Positions 11,075-22,128 of a stretch of 64,000 bases of DNA are shown here, piece by piece. The stretch is taken from the NCBI GenBank assembly GCA_947396885.1, contig OX377202.1, positions 70,156,643-70,220,642 of the forward strand. Reading direction: 5' to 3'. Below the pieces are notes generated by a model. That model saw nothing but the letters and a program-made list of their open reading frames with translations. It did no database searches and had not been told where the DNA came from. Within the stretch, counting starts at the first letter, position 1; each line of letters opens with the position of its first letter. The stretch is from Heligmosomoides polygyrus polygyrus (Eukaryota; Nematoda; Chromadorea; Rhabditida; Heligmosomidae). A program made the translations under genes and the position numbers.

Positions 11075-11077
11075 TTA

Positions 11078-11840
11078 GCAGGATGATAAACCGCCGGAAC
11101 TCTCTGTGCATCACAGGCACTATTTCAGGTAGTGAAGGAGATTGAGCAAACTTCGAATGCCTCAGTAAATAGGTGGATAGCGCTTTCTCGTTATAACCTT
11201 TTCGTAGAAAGAAGAAATATCTATTCGAAGGACAAAGCGGCCTTTTATAGATATATCAAGTTTCGTTCTGAAGAAAACAGATCCATTCCAAGCCAAGAAG
11301 ATGGGAAGGGTACTTTAGTACCATCGGCTGCTGAGAAAGCAAATCTACGCAAACGAATTTCAAAAAGTTTTCAGGAAGTCTTCAGGAACTAGGCCCTTTT
11401 TCTACCCCTGCTCAAGACGATATTCTTTCCAGTTTTCCTCGGATGAGGTCTTCGCTCAATAAAGATGAAACTGTTAAAGTCTCGTTCAAGTGGCCTAACA
11501 AGGGAAGCCCATAAACTTCCCCCAAAGATTCTCAACGAGACCTACATGGTCTTGTAGGGCATCGGACGAAGATCACAGATCTGTGCTTTGCTTTTGCTAC
11601 GGGCCACTGGGTGGTCCGGAAATGGTAAAAATGGCACCTCTTCAGAGCGGATTGATAAGGCATGAGTGATACCTGGAATGGCTCTGTTGGAAACTATTTA
11701 AGCTGTTGACCACAAATGTGTCACTCTCTTCCCAATTATCACTTTGCTTGCACTACATTTTCATCAAAGTTGAAGTCGAATGTTGGAAAATATGTCAGAC
11801 AACATTGGAGAAGGAAGCGATCCCACTAACGTGCACAGCT
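11078..11840 (+). pseudogene. CR1-like linker and RT entry, frame-broken
   Basis: Contains MINRRNSLCITG immediately after the insertion. Next is NRWIALSRYNLFVERRNIYS and FYRYIKFRSEENRSIPS, the usual basic linker, then an RT-entry segment near 11800-11840 (GSDPTNVHSF, compare family GDPTN..NYRP). Stops and shifts prevent a continuous protein. Confidence 0.6.
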
Positions 11841-11843
11841 TTA

Positions 11844-12003
11844 GGCCTCTGTTATACTCCCGCGGGAGCATCCGCGGAACGTCCGCGGACCAATAGTGCA
11901 CGGCGGAGGCGGGCGTGGCGAGGCGCGGCGATTGGCCAGGTGAGGAGTCTCGGCGCGATTCCCGCCCTTCCGCGGATGCCTCCTCGGAAGCATAACTCAG
12001 GCC
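11844..12003. mobile_element. GC-rich MITE, PIF/Harbinger-like
   Basis: A 160-bp non-coding insert between TTA direct repeats (11841-11843, 12004-12006). Its inverted termini are GGCCTCTGTTATACTCC and the complement of GGAAGCATAACTCAGGCC. The inverted match continues through CATCCGCGGA. Much richer in GC than its flanks. TTA duplication plus GGCC ends is typical of PIF/Harbinger MITEs. The outer few bases could instead belong to the RT gene (RP in NYRP). Confidence 0.6.
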
Positions 12004-12739
12004 TTAGTCATCCATATCTACCGCAACCTAATCGACAGAAATTTTAAAAATAGACATCATATCTGTGATCAGCACCCAAAATACTCCCCCCCCCCTCTGG
12101 GCGATGTTTGAGCGTAATTGTTTCTTTCGACCTCTCCTCCACCTTTGGAGTCGTGAAAGGCAGCAGTGCCGGTTATTCTGCGTACATTCATACTTTACTT
12201 ACTTACATACATACTTTACTTACACATACCACATCGTAACCTACCTACAACTTACATCGTAACCTTCTGTAGTCTATCGTTTCACCAAAATTGGTTGCCA
12301 AATTGATGCTCTGCATTCCAAATAACCCTAAAGATGAATTTTGGACGAAAATTTTTCTCAACCTCTAAAGTTGAGGGAGTGGGTGCAAGTACTCCTATTT
12401 GCAATACCCGACCCGTCTCCCGTAAGTGTATAAGAGAATGGTGAGGAAGAAACACAGAGCAAGGCGACCAATCACACGGGTTGGATAAAAAAGCAGAACT
12501 TAAGAACAGTTAGCTAAAAAGTAAAAGTAAAATTGCGAGAAGATAAAAAGCAGCCTGCAAAGAAATCTTAAGAGCAATGAGCATGTCCTGATGATAGGTC
12601 AAATAAATGCTCGTCGATCATGTTCACGAATAAAGTGACAGTGAGAAACACTTCCAAAAGTAATTGAGAACATACCAAAGAGGTCACATGGGGATAATCT
12701 CTAATGAAACCTTCCTCAGCGAGGCAAGCATCGTTTTAA

Positions 12740-13330
12740 TGAACGCGCGATATCGCTTCACCCAACAAAATCAGTTTCTTCCTCATTTGACAACAGGTTG
12801 AAAGCGGAGTTAGGACGCGGAGAAGGTACTCTATCGGAGCCAAAATGTAATCTCCACTTCTGAAAAGGCGTACTGTCATCCCTAACGGTTCCAAACAGGC
12901 TAAGCTGCTCGGCATACGCGATTTGAGGAGAAGAAGAAAAAGCACAGATCTAATCATGTTGTTCAAAATCCTCACTAAAAAACTATCTCTAGATCTGTTG
13001 AGTTCTTTGGATTACCACTTACGAGTAGTAGGACAGGTAGACTTAGATTATATACCGCAGTCGCAAGGTCGCAAGTTAGGTCTAACTTCTTCACTTACAG
13101 GGGGCTTAGGGATCTAGACCTTTCTATTGATAATGAAGATTTTCTTAGTATGTCTGTTCTTCAATTTAAGCATTTGCTCGTTCGGAATAAACTTTTTAGG
13201 TTATTCCGTTCTCCTTTGTTTGTTTTTGATTCCTTGAAGATGGTTTCGCTCGTTTATATCCTGTACATGTGCGTGTATTTCACCTCTGGTTCACGCCACG
13301 AAGTAAATAAATAAACAAACAAATAAATAA
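12740..13330 (+). pseudogene. CR1-like RT C-terminal tail and 3' end
   Basis: RRRKSTDLIMLFKILTKKLS matches the RRLR.DL...FKIL.G tail of the better copy at 19190. A shifted frame gives ARSQVRSNFFTYR and LQFKHLL, the usual last residues. A TAAA-rich microsatellite tail follows at about 13300. The element is 3'-complete. Confidence 0.65.
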
Positions 13331-13711
13331 ATATTATTATGTACCATGTCCGCTCCAAATTTAGTTTGAAATTTATTTGTAATATATCAAAAATGATGAA
13401 GTGGGCTTCAGCACGGGAAATTCCAACCAATCTTTCAAAAGCGGTTACCTTTCATATGGGAACTTTCGGCAGCTAGTGGAGTTTCAGAAAAAACCATAAT
13501 GGAGTATAAAATCAACAATAATGTTTTGGGAATAGTTAGTAGTCCACGCGATTTTGGCGTTTTCGAAGACTACGTTTTGATAATCACATCAACATCACCG
13601 TGCGAAAAGCCTTTTGTTTTCTACCTTAAACAACACTTCAATAATTCTGCAGTACTGCTGAAGGTTTATAAAACTTATAAAATCCTATTTATAGAATATG
13701 GTTTCCAAATA
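13331..13711. other. Unassigned AT-rich spacer
   Basis: Between the CR1-like 3' tail and the Tc3-like terminal repeat. Holds the first part of a 103-codon AT-rich ORF (13499-13810) that runs into the transposon end and shows no motif. Nothing else is recognised. Confidence 0.3.
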
Positions 13712-14650
13712 CAGTGCGTCTCAAAAGTATGTAGCCACTTTGAATTCAACAGTTTTATCCTTCGCCTTTGTTTCTACGAACCGGCGTTTGTCGCATTCAA
13801 TTTCCCGTAGTCGGAAATACCTATGTTGCATTTACAGGAAAAAGGTTTATCTCCAGCAAAAATAGATCGTTTTTGAAATGTATTGTTTGTTTCAAAAGTA
13901 TGTAGCCACTCTAAAAAAACGATTTTTATTAAAAATTAATAGTCAATTGGGCCACCGTTATTTCTTATTACATCAAATACCCTACTACGCATACTACTGA
14001 CAAGGTTCTGGATCACTTCGTCACCGATGCAGTCAAAATAGCGGTATTCTGCTCTCCAACATTGTCGAACTGCCTGCTATTTAAGTAGACCTGTCGGACC
14101 AAGATACCCCACATGTCTTCCATTGGGTTGCAGTCAGGTGAGCAAGCTGGCCATTCCGTTACTCGGATTCGATTACGTTGGAGCCAGTTTGTGGTCGATT
14201 TGGACACATGAACTGCAGCGTTGTCCTGCAGCAGAACATGTGTCTGCGGTTTTCTCCCCGTCATGAGGGGCAGCAGGCCTGTCTCCAGTACGGCTTGTTA
14301 CTCTAGAGTGTCCATACGACGTGATGGGAATCTGAGCTTCAGCTTCCCGCTACTGCAGAAGCCTGCCCATCTCATCAGAGACCCGCCTCCAAAGTTCCGT
14401 CGAGAGAAGGTGATGGGAGCCTGTCGTAGATCTCTTCAGTAATACCGGTAACCATCGGGACCATCCAAATTAAATTTTTCTTGTCGGTGAAGATGAACAT
14501 AAGTAAGCGTGTGAAATTCATGACGTCGACGAAACCAGAAAGACCCTACCTTCTTCCATTGCGTCGCCATGTTTTTGCGGGCAAGCTTTAGTCGCGCCTA
14601 CTTGTGGAAGTTCGTGAGATGAAGGCTTTCTGTATGGTCTGTCTAAGACC
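13712..14650 (-). mobile_element. Tc3-like transposon remnant, one end intact
   Basis: The left end is TA followed by CAGTGCGTCTCAAAAGTATG. The core CAAAAGTATGTAGCCACT recurs at about 13890, a subterminal repeat as in Tc3-group elements. The antisense coding remnant follows. No matching right terminal repeat was found before the CR1-like element that starts near 14650. Confidence 0.75.
14013..14600 (-). pseudogene. Tc3-like transposase, C-terminal half with frameshifts
   Basis: On the minus strand, pieces in shifting frames read ARKNMATQWKKV, KFNLDGPDGYRYY (DDE entry region), SRRNFGGGSL, then LLQDNAAVHVSKSTTNWLQ (second catalytic Asp), ACSPDCNPMEDMWG (third catalytic acid, E in MED) and LVRQVY. 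Motif order fits DD34E Tc1/Tc3 enzymes. Stops after YRYY and elsewhere disable it. Confidence 0.8.
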
Positions 14651-15073
14651 GTTTCGACTACATCAATAATACCCAGGTTTGTGATCTCGACAAGCCAAGT
14701 TTTTCGTACTGGTATTCTGCTGTTCTGTGTCGAACTTGCGGACCTCGAGTTGGATTCCCATCGTCTTTTGTCTGAGTTTGTCTGAATTGCGAGATTCCTT
14801 GGTACGGGAATTGATTTGGAATATGATTGAACGCCACTTGAGCAGGTCAACATTCTATCTGAACTTGTTTTGTGTCTGAAATGAACACTCCGCTTCGTGC
14901 CTCTTCCGTTCCAGCGACTAACCTAAGACGAAGCATTTGGACGTCGCTTCGCCTGACTAGGATAAACATCTCTGGCAACTTCTGTCTGGAGCGGATTCTG
15001 AGTTACCTGCCTATGCCAAGGTTATGCTTAGTACTCTTCTCAAAACTAGACGTCAAATGGAAACTGTGCAACA

Positions 15074-15700
15074 ATGGTGTCTAAAAGTTTCGGAAAAAAC
15101 GCTAAGGTTAAGATTGAAAACGCCAGGCTAAAGCAGTTAGTTGAATGCGAAAACTCCAGTGTCCAGGCTGCTGAAAATAATTTATCTCCAAGTCCCAATC
15201 CTCCACCTCATGTTGTTGCTTTCAATGACATGATTCAAGATTCTCTACACGGTTTTGAAAGACGTAGATCTGTTGTCATATATGGCATTTCAAAACTCTC
15301 ATAATTTTCCGCTACTGATAGGGCGCTCCATGATTTATCTCATGTTACTTCTATTCTTAGCCATTTAGATGTTGAGTGCCTTCCTTGCTCAGTGTATCGC
15401 ATGGGTAAGCCTTAAGTCAATGGCTCCAGGCTCGTAGAAGTTGCGTTGCCAAGCTCTAAACATAGAGACTTTGCTGTTAAGCGCGCTACGCGATTGCGAA
15501 CGTTCTTCTGCAAGGGCATTTTTCTTCGCCCCTCGCTTTCCAAAGAAGAAGTGGAACGTCAGCGAGTTGCGCGCAATTCCAACCGTAGGCTTCAGGATGC
15601 TTCTGGTCCTTTCACCACAATTGATCATGCCTCTCAAGGACTCAATTCCTCTGTCTATTCGCTAAATGTGTCGCATGCTGCGCCATCGGGAAACTCCTGA
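15074..15700 (+). pseudogene. CR1-like ORF1 (RNA-binding protein), frame-broken
   Basis: Begins MVSKSFGKNAKVKIENARL, a lysine-rich coiled segment, then RRSVVIYGIS, the RRM-like start of ORF1 in nematode CR1-type elements. After a stop at 15301 the frame resumes with HLDVECLPCSVYRMGK and CKGIFLRPSLSKEEVERQ. ORF1 proteins bind element RNA. Two or more frame breaks. Confidence 0.65.
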
Positions 15701-15734
15701 GTCCTGCTCCTCGTCGTGATGTAAATGGTATAAA

Positions 15735-16500
15735 GTGCATGTTTACCAATATCCTATCTTTTGCTAAAAATAGCAATTTTTGGTATCCATGTTAATTCAT
15801 AAAAATTATAACCTTGTTCTGACAACGGAGTCCTGGCTAGGCTCAAAGAATGATGTGGCACCCCTGCTAGGGATAGCCAGTTCCTGCTATTCCTTTTCTC
15901 GATGCGACCGCTCGCATAAGACTGGAGGTGGTCTTTTACTTCTTCTTAGGAACACCATTCCTTTTAAGGAGGATTTCAAGGAATCTGTAAGGGATGGCTA
16001 TAAGGTTTTAATTATGGATATTACGCTTTATCTTGGTACTATTAGGTTCATTCTTGTATATCGCACTCCGAACTGCACTACCTTAAATTCTAATTTGCTT
16101 CAAAAAGCTATCAGTGATTTCTCTGTCATCATAATCCAACTGTACTCCTAGGTGATTTCAACTTGCCTGATATTGTCTGGAGTCAACCTGTAGGCCTACA
16201 TGGTACGTCACTAGATTTTTACAACACTTTTTGCCCGCGTAACCTTTCTCAGCTTGTCATGCGACCAACCCGTGGTTGCTCATTTCTCGACCTCTTATTT
16301 ACAAAAGACGTCAGTCTCGTCAGTGCTGTTTAGGTTGTAGCACCTGTTGGTGGTAGTGATCACTCAGCCGTTGAGTTCTCCGTAAATTGTGATGGCCTTT
16401 CTAGCGAAAAATGCTACGTTAGAGACTTCAGAAATGGTGACTATGTCGCTATTAGGAACTATTTCGCGAATGTTGATTAGATTGGGTCGCTGGTTAGTTC
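15735..16500 (+). pseudogene. CR1-like APE endonuclease domain
   Basis: LVLTTESWLGSKNDV is the family TETWL motif. KTGGGLLLLLRNTIPF is the GGG.....I segment. LGDFNLPDIVW is intact. MRPTRGCSFLDLLFTKDVSL and GGSDHSAVEFS give an intact SDH motif. The domain nicks target DNA to prime reverse transcription. A frameshift near 16140 and a stop near 16335 interrupt it. Confidence 0.8.
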
Positions 16501-16732
16501 GTCCACCGTAGACCACCAAAAAATATGAGGTATTTGTAGCGATTTTACATCATGTCATCGAGTTGTTTAATCCTCTTCGAAAAGTCATTAAGAATTCACT
16601 ACAGTTGCCTAAATACCTTGATAAAATGCTCTTCCGACGTAGTTTCCTGTGGGATAATGCAACTAAAATTGATTCTATAGAGGGATGGGCTAGGTACAAT
16701 TCTTACAATAGCAAGGTAATAAAGTCACTTAA

Positions 16733-17663
16733 CACGTTGACGACCTCGCAATCTTCGCACGTGGGCCCGCGTGACCGCGCGTATTGCGCGCGTGTGACGA
16801 TATTTCGTTACCTTAGCTTAGCATAAATTGAATTTTCAAAATGCACACTACGAATCTGATATCCTTTCTCAAAATTTTGGTTTTGTTTTTGCAATATTCC
16901 CTAAATCTTTTGTATTCCGCAATGAGCTTCCCTCCTTTCTCAAATTTGATTGTCTAATTGAAAAATAATTGGCTTTGATGCGGAGCTTAGACTAAAAATT
17001 CTAGAGTTGCCATCAGAAATCGTCATCATGAGCATTCTGTATGACAATGACGATGAGCTAAAAGAAAGTTTTGGCGACTTGTTGCTCGACAGTGATTGAA
17101 GCACCCGATAGCATTGGATGCGGCGACATGGCTCCTGCTGTGGTACTTGACTCCGATCAAAAAATAAAATGGTTTCTGTCTGGACTTTATTTGTGAAGTT
17201 AATTTTTTAGTGACGTTTGACAACATCCAAGTAGTTGTAGTTTGTAATCATGCCTGTTTGTTACCCTTATTGAATGAAGTCTCAAAAATAACTCTGAAGT
17301 TCAATGGATAACTAGTCGATAATAGGCCTAGTTTAATATACTACGCCACTCGCAACTTATCGTAATCGAACGAGATTTGAGAAGATGATATCAGATTCAT
17401 GACCAGCACTTTAAATAACCCCATTCAGGGAGTTTGGACAAAGTTGGCGACAACACTAGTTATCGATATGGGTGGTAACCGGTCGTAATTTACCAAATAA
17501 ACACCGCCACTGTATTCTTGAATAACCTCCATAGGCAAAGTTTGGATGAAGGTAATGTCACTCTGATCGAAATATTACTGTCGCGCACCATTGCGCGCCA
17601 GACAACGGCCCCATGAGACAGTCTGGCTGACGCGCAGCATTGCGCGACATTGTCGTCAACGTG
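16733..17663. mobile_element. piggyBac-like element inserted at TTAA
   Basis: A 931-bp insert bounded by TTAA on both sides (16729-16732, 17664-17667). It has perfect 12-bp inverted ends CACGTTGACGAC / GTCGTCAACGTG. Excision leaving one TTAA restores the retrotransposon frame (KSL, then KRFTTFVESK). TTAA duplication is the piggyBac hallmark. The interior holds an acidic peptide (MSILYDNDDELKESFGDLLL, from about 17029) reminiscent of piggyBac transposase N-termini, but no DDD core. A probable non-autonomous derivative. Confidence 0.85.
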
Positions 17664-19400
17664 TTAAAAGGTTCACTACATTTGTCGAAAGCAAATTGGC
17701 GGCCGCCAAGGATCCTGCGAAACTACACAAATACATTCGTGCCCGGTTAAAAGAACAGTTTACTATCCCTACCCTTATTGGTTCTGGTAGTGTTTATGTT
17801 ACCGACACTGACAAGGTTGAGCTGCTTGCTAGAGAATTTTATAATGTGTACTCTGGGTCGCATGTTTTTCCAAATGTAGAAGTTTCTAAGGTGAACAGTG
17901 CAATGCAGGCTTCAAATCTGGTTTTATGCGGACGATATTGTTCAAATCATAACCAAGTGGCCTGGGTCAACTGCAGTGACTCCTGACATGGTACCTCTGC
18001 ACTTTATTAAACGTATCGTCCCTTTTATTACCTAACCTCTCAAATTTCTCTTTAATTTATCCTATCGTACGGGTGAAGTACCAAGACCTTGGAAGCACTC
18101 TTTCGTAGTACCTGTGCCTAAGAAGCTTCCATTTCACTTTCCTCTAAATTACCGGTCTGTTAGTATTACATAAGTTTTCGCTAGGGTGTTTGAGAAAATT
18201 GTTAAACGTAAATTAGTTGACCATTTTCATGAGCAAGAACTTTTTCCAATTTCTCAACATGGTTTCTGTAGGGGCAAGTCAACTGAGACAGCCCTCCTGT
18301 GTTACTTTAATGACTGGACTGAGGCCTATGATAATAAAAAGACCACATATGTGATCTATTTCGATTTTTCGAAAGCCTTTGATAGGGTTCCTATAAATTT
18401 GCTACTAAAAAAAGTTGAGTCATTTGGGATCCACCACAGAATCCTCGCCTGGGTTAGTAACTTTTTACATGGTCGTACATTCCAAGTCGTATTGGCAGCC
18501 AGTTTTCCTCAGCTTTTGACATACCCTGCGGCGTTCCGCAAGGTGGAGTTTCGAGTCCCCTCTTATTCTTGGTCTATACTGCTGAGTTGCCGTCTTTGAT
18601 TTCTCAGCTGGGTATCAGCTGCGTAATGTACGCCAATGATGCGAAGGTCTACAAGGTTATTGTGAGTGTAGAGGACTCTTTATCACTACAAGCTGCTATC
18701 GATCAAGTCGTAACCTGGTCTCAAAAGTGGGGATTGCCTCTTGCTGCTGACAGGACTAAGCTGTTTTGCATAGGTAGGGATCCGCATTCATTTGAATACA
18801 AAATTTGGTCCCTATAACTTAGAAAAAGTGCACAAGGTAGGGGATTTAAGATTCCGTTACAGTATTCTTTTTTTTTGAGACCCATTATAAATTTATATCC
18901 TCACTAGCGATCCGTAGAAAATTAAAAAAAATAAATCTATTTAAAGTCTTGAGGAGTGGGAATGCAAGAACACTTGTTAATGCATACAAGAGCTATGAAA
19001 GACCTTTAGTCGAAACGGGGACGTCTGTGTTTAGCCCTCACAAAAAGAAGGACATCACCTTGTTAGAGTGTGTTCAAAATAACTTCACTAGTAAGCTGAC
19101 CATGAGGTGTTCTGGCCTGGGCTATCAGTTCATTCCTAATGGTGTTCATAGGCGCCTTTTTTACGGTTTGCAGAGTTTAAGAAGTAGAAGACTTAGGAAT
19201 GATCTTCTTATGGCCTTCAAGATTTTAACGGGAAGGGTTTCTCTGAATAATGAAGAGTTTTTCTCCTCAGCACCGTCTAGAACTAGAAGGAGTGCCACTA
19301 TTTTCAGAGCTTCATTTGCCAGAACACAGATGCGTGCTAACTTTTTCTCCGTCAGAGTATGTCACGGCTCAATAAGATTTGGTCTCCTGAGTTGGTAAAC
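17664..19400 (+). pseudogene. CR1-like reverse transcriptase, frame-broken
   Basis: A linker (RFTTFVESKLAAAKDPAKL) is followed by RT entry (RPWKHSFVVPVPKK). Then come ISQHGFCRGKSTETALL, VIYFDFSKAFDRVPINLLL (motif A) and, after a shift, GVPQGG (motif B region). The active-site box reads YANDAK where active RTs have YADD. PLAADRTKLFCIG, AYKSYERPLVE and RRLRNDLLMAFKILTGRVS complete the tail. Several frameshifts. Confidence 0.85.
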
Positions 19401-19700
19401 ATGCATTTGCACAGTTTTAGGAGTAGGGCAAAGAAGCTGGTATATGCAGATAATTCCCGTTAGCCGTCTGCTTCATTTCTTTTCTTTCATGTATTGCTTT
19501 ATTGTTTACTACCATTCCGATTCGTTGGGCGATTTTTGTAACACTTCTTGTAACACTTTTTTGTTTTCATGCCTGTTCTTCTTTTGTGGTGTGTCTCAAG
19601 TCACCTTACTCGTTTTGGTTTGTTTGCCTTGCTGTTCTCCACGTAGGCATTGTCTACGTCAATAAATACAATTCAATACAATGCAATACAATACAATCAC

Positions 19701-20713
19701 GATGGGCCATCCAGAACAGCGTCCTATTGCAAGGATAATAAATAAATAAATATTCGATGGAAGGTATAGCATTGTGCAGGTATGCGATTCCACAGTGAAT
19801 TTCAGGAAGGTCGAGGAACTTTGCAAAAATTGAATATAGTTTCCTACAAACTGAAGGATGGAGATTCTTGCAGCGTTGTTAATTTTCGCCGTTCTGACAT
19901 ACTCCTGATGGTGGGCCCCTTCCTGGTTAGGTACATTTATCGACAGATCTCAGTTTTAAGGCCAATCAGAAAAGTAAGCCACTCCAGTTCCTGCGATTTC
20001 AACCAAAACAGCATAGAAAAAACTATCAAGGCATGTGATCCATCCAGAGCCAGTACGTCTTAGGAGAAGGGGGGGGGGGTGGGCAGAATTTGCTGACCTG
20101 AGTAGAATTCTCGCCTTTCAGCGCACAACATGGCGCTTAATTCTTGTTCACCATTTGCAGTGCTCATTACATAAAAGGTTAAGCAGAAGAGCATCTTCCT
20201 CTCTTTTGTGCCCTCAATTGGAACGAGTTTTCGTACATGCGCCGAACACGGCCGTATTTATCTTCAGAGCGAAAGCAGGAGGCGAGCTACGAGCTCAAAC
20301 GAAGCCAATTAGCAATCAGGGCCATCGTGTTGCATACTCTATTCCTTCTCTTAATGATTTCTACGATTCACCGAATCTGCTGTTTTTGAACGAGCAGCAG
20401 CTACTCGATTGCAAGTTTTAGAGAAAGATCCGGCAAATACATAGCAAATGTTTACTTAAAAAGAGTTTCCTCGTTAGTAAAAGCGTTTTCGAAACTACAA
20501 GCTTTTTTCATCAAACATGCATTGCTAAATGAATAGGTAAAGATTTTGCGAATATCGTTTATGTAGGCTGCTGTATAATTGAAAACGTTTGCTAACCTCT
20601 CATTGAAGAGTATTTAGTTGAGATTGAATTTAGTATTATTTAGAGGTTAAAAACATTTGCCACTTTTCACCTTACTGTAAGCAGCCCAGTTTGTTATAGT
20701 GCTGACGAAACAG
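19701..20713. other. Spacer with one weak exon candidate
   Basis: An 11-G tract lies at 20069-20079. From an acceptor-like TATCTTCAG at about 20263 a frame runs to a stop at 20421, ending FLNEQQLLDCKF. It may be a terminal exon, but no family is recognised. The rest holds nothing identifiable. Confidence 0.3.
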
Positions 20714-21190
20714 GAAGCATTAGGATAGCTACATGGCTTTGATTCGGCCTAACTTATTTCAATGAGTTCCAACAGAGGGCAATGAATGATTCTCAGCCGC
20801 GAGTGAGTTACTCAGACTCGATCGTCACTTTGAAGCATTAGGATAGCTACATGAACGGTGGAAAGATTGCCGGTACCTAGTAGTGCTTGCTGTGCTTGCT
20901 TTTCCGAGGCTTAATGTTAGCTCTCCAGATAGCACACCCATATCCAGGGACATGCGCAGCTGCATGGGGTTGCTTATAGTGGCGACTTCTCATATACCGA
21001 CCATTCCGTTGCAGTCGCTCCTCTTCCTGTCTCCTATGGTGTAGGAACGGTGGAAAGATTGCCGGTACCTAGTAGAGCCTTCTATCGCTCGGAGAAACCT
21101 TTGTAAAAAAAGCAAAGCCTTCTTGGCTGGAGGACAGAAGGATCTACCAGATCAGGTAACCAGATAACCTTTGTAAAAAAAGGCATCATT
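20714..21190. repeat. Cluster of overlapping short direct duplications
   Basis: A 22-bp block (GAAGCATTAGGATAGCTACATG) occurs at 20714 and 20832. The second copy abuts a 31-bp block starting GAACGGTGGAAAGATTGCCG at 20853, which recurs exactly at 21045. A third block, CCTTTGTAAAAAAAG, occurs near 21102 and 21168. Spacings differ, so this is not a simple tandem array. Repair by template switching would produce such a chain. Confidence 0.7.
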
Positions 21191-21312
21191 TCTACGAATG
21201 CCTTCAGCCCTACCGGTTTCTCTCTGAAGTCAACGGTCGAATCATACCGATATCACGGGCGAGTGCTGAGAGATAATTTTTAGCTAGAAACACAATCAAG
21301 CAGCGCTGGTGG

Positions 21313-21425
21313 TGTGAGCATCGCTGCCTTCTAGAAAGGTGCAGGTTTGAGCCCGCCTGGCACAAGAGTTTTGGTTGCAACTACACATCCTTCCCACCCC
21401 TTTGTAAGCAACCTTTATGTTGACT
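21313..21425 (+). repeat. tRNA-derived SINE, family B, copy 2
   Basis: GCGCTGGTGGTGTGAGC head, a B-box-like GGTTTGAGCCC and a body CTGGCACAAGAGTTTTGGTTGC that parallels the complement of 3690-3720. More diverged than copy 1. Confidence 0.55.
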
Positions 21426-21535
21426 ACAATATCTCATTGAGCTCTGAGTTTTGACTAATGGTAAGGTGCCACACTCTCAGAGCAGGCGCTAAGAACAGTA
21501 TGTAAGCGTTGATCTCTCTCTCAATCTCTCTCCAG

Positions 21536-21655
21536 GCTCTAGTGAAAGCAAAGAGTAGTCGTACAGGAGGGAGAACAAATCGTAATGTGGATTATTCAAG
21601 ACGTTCCGAACGAGGAGCGCAGGAAGAAGCAGCCGACGATGCTGACAATGGATAA
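21536..21655 (+). CDS. Possible terminal coding exon, unidentified
   Basis: A TC-rich t-r-a-c-t and CTCTCCAG acceptor precede a 39-codon frame ending at TAA 21653. The encoded tail is basic and then acidic, with SSRTGGRTNRNVDYSRRSE followed by AQEEAADDADNG, like a nuclear protein C-terminus. No neighbouring exon was found, so strand and gene membership are unproven. It could be a chance frame beside a pyrimidine repeat. Confidence 0.35.
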   Translation, partial: ALVKAKSSRTGGRTNRNVDYSRRSERGAQEEAADDADNG

Positions 21656-21847
21656 AGTTGTTTGGAGGGTTTTAATGGTTGAAAAGGTCAGGATATTCGA
21701 GTCAAGAACCGGACATTTCCGTGAAAACGGCGCCTCCACATACAAAACAATGCTACGTTGTTCCAGTTCTTCCAAAATTTTCTTAGAATAATTGTCCTAC
21801 AAGGAATTTATGGTCTAGAATTTTCAATACATGCATGGTATTTTGGG

Positions 21848-22128
21848 CACAGGCGACGGTAGCGCGGTTAGGAGCTGTTGCGCGCACTCCGACTCCAGAT
21901 TCTTCGTTCGGATTTCAAGGCCAGCCATGTCGTTCATCTTTCCAGGGTCGGTGAACGAACTGATACCAGGTCCCTGTATTTGGGAAGGACAAAACATTGA
22001 TTTTCTCAACAACTAACACAGGGCTGATGTATGGGTATATGGCCAATATAGACAATCAAATTGCCTGCACGTCATCCGCAGAAGTAGAATACATGGCGCA
22101 TCCCAGGTGGAGACAGATTGACGCCGTT
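21848..22128 (+). repeat. SINE family A, diverged copy
   Basis: A decayed A-box region (GTAGCGCGGTTAGG) and TTCGTTCGGATTTC are followed by GGGTCGGTGAAC...GATACCAGGTCC. After a gap comes the 3' body AGTAGAATACATGGCGCATCCC. It matches the better copy at 37271 in order and spacing. Confidence 0.6.

Larger units (their letters stand above)
9160..13330 (+). mobile_element. CR1-like non-LTR retrotransposon, decayed, with nested DNA transposons
   Basis: Ordered fragments of one element on the + strand. An endonuclease end comes first (9177-9520), then a linker whose halves are split by a TTA-flanked insertion (9600-9641 and 11078-11400). RT entry follows (about 11700-11840, split by a GC-rich MITE), then a C-terminal tail (12900-13180) and an AAAT-type 3' tail (about 13300-13330). 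Many stops and frameshifts show it is old. About 700 bp between 12004 and 12735 could not be aligned by eye. Confidence 0.7.
14650..19700 (+). mobile_element. Near full-length CR1-like non-LTR retrotransposon split by a piggyBac-like insertion
   Basis: Contains, in order, a Cys-rich ORF1 start (about 14680-14800), an RRM-like ORF1 core, an APE endonuclease, a linker, an RT with FSKAFDRVP and an altered YADD box, and a C-terminal tail. It ends in AATAC-type repeats at about 19670-19697. Several frameshifts and stops mean it is dead as it stands, but it is the best-preserved retroelement here. The 931-bp insertion at 16733 interrupts the linker. Confidence 0.8.

Noticed and set aside
20353..20421. 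Papain-type protease fragment (LNEQQLLDC resembles LSEQQLVDC)
   Set aside because: The match is nine residues at a terminal frame, with no catalytic Cys segment or other conserved block nearby.
20714..21075. CRISPR array
   Set aside because: Repeats differ in sequence and spacing, there are only two copies of each, and the genome is eukaryotic.
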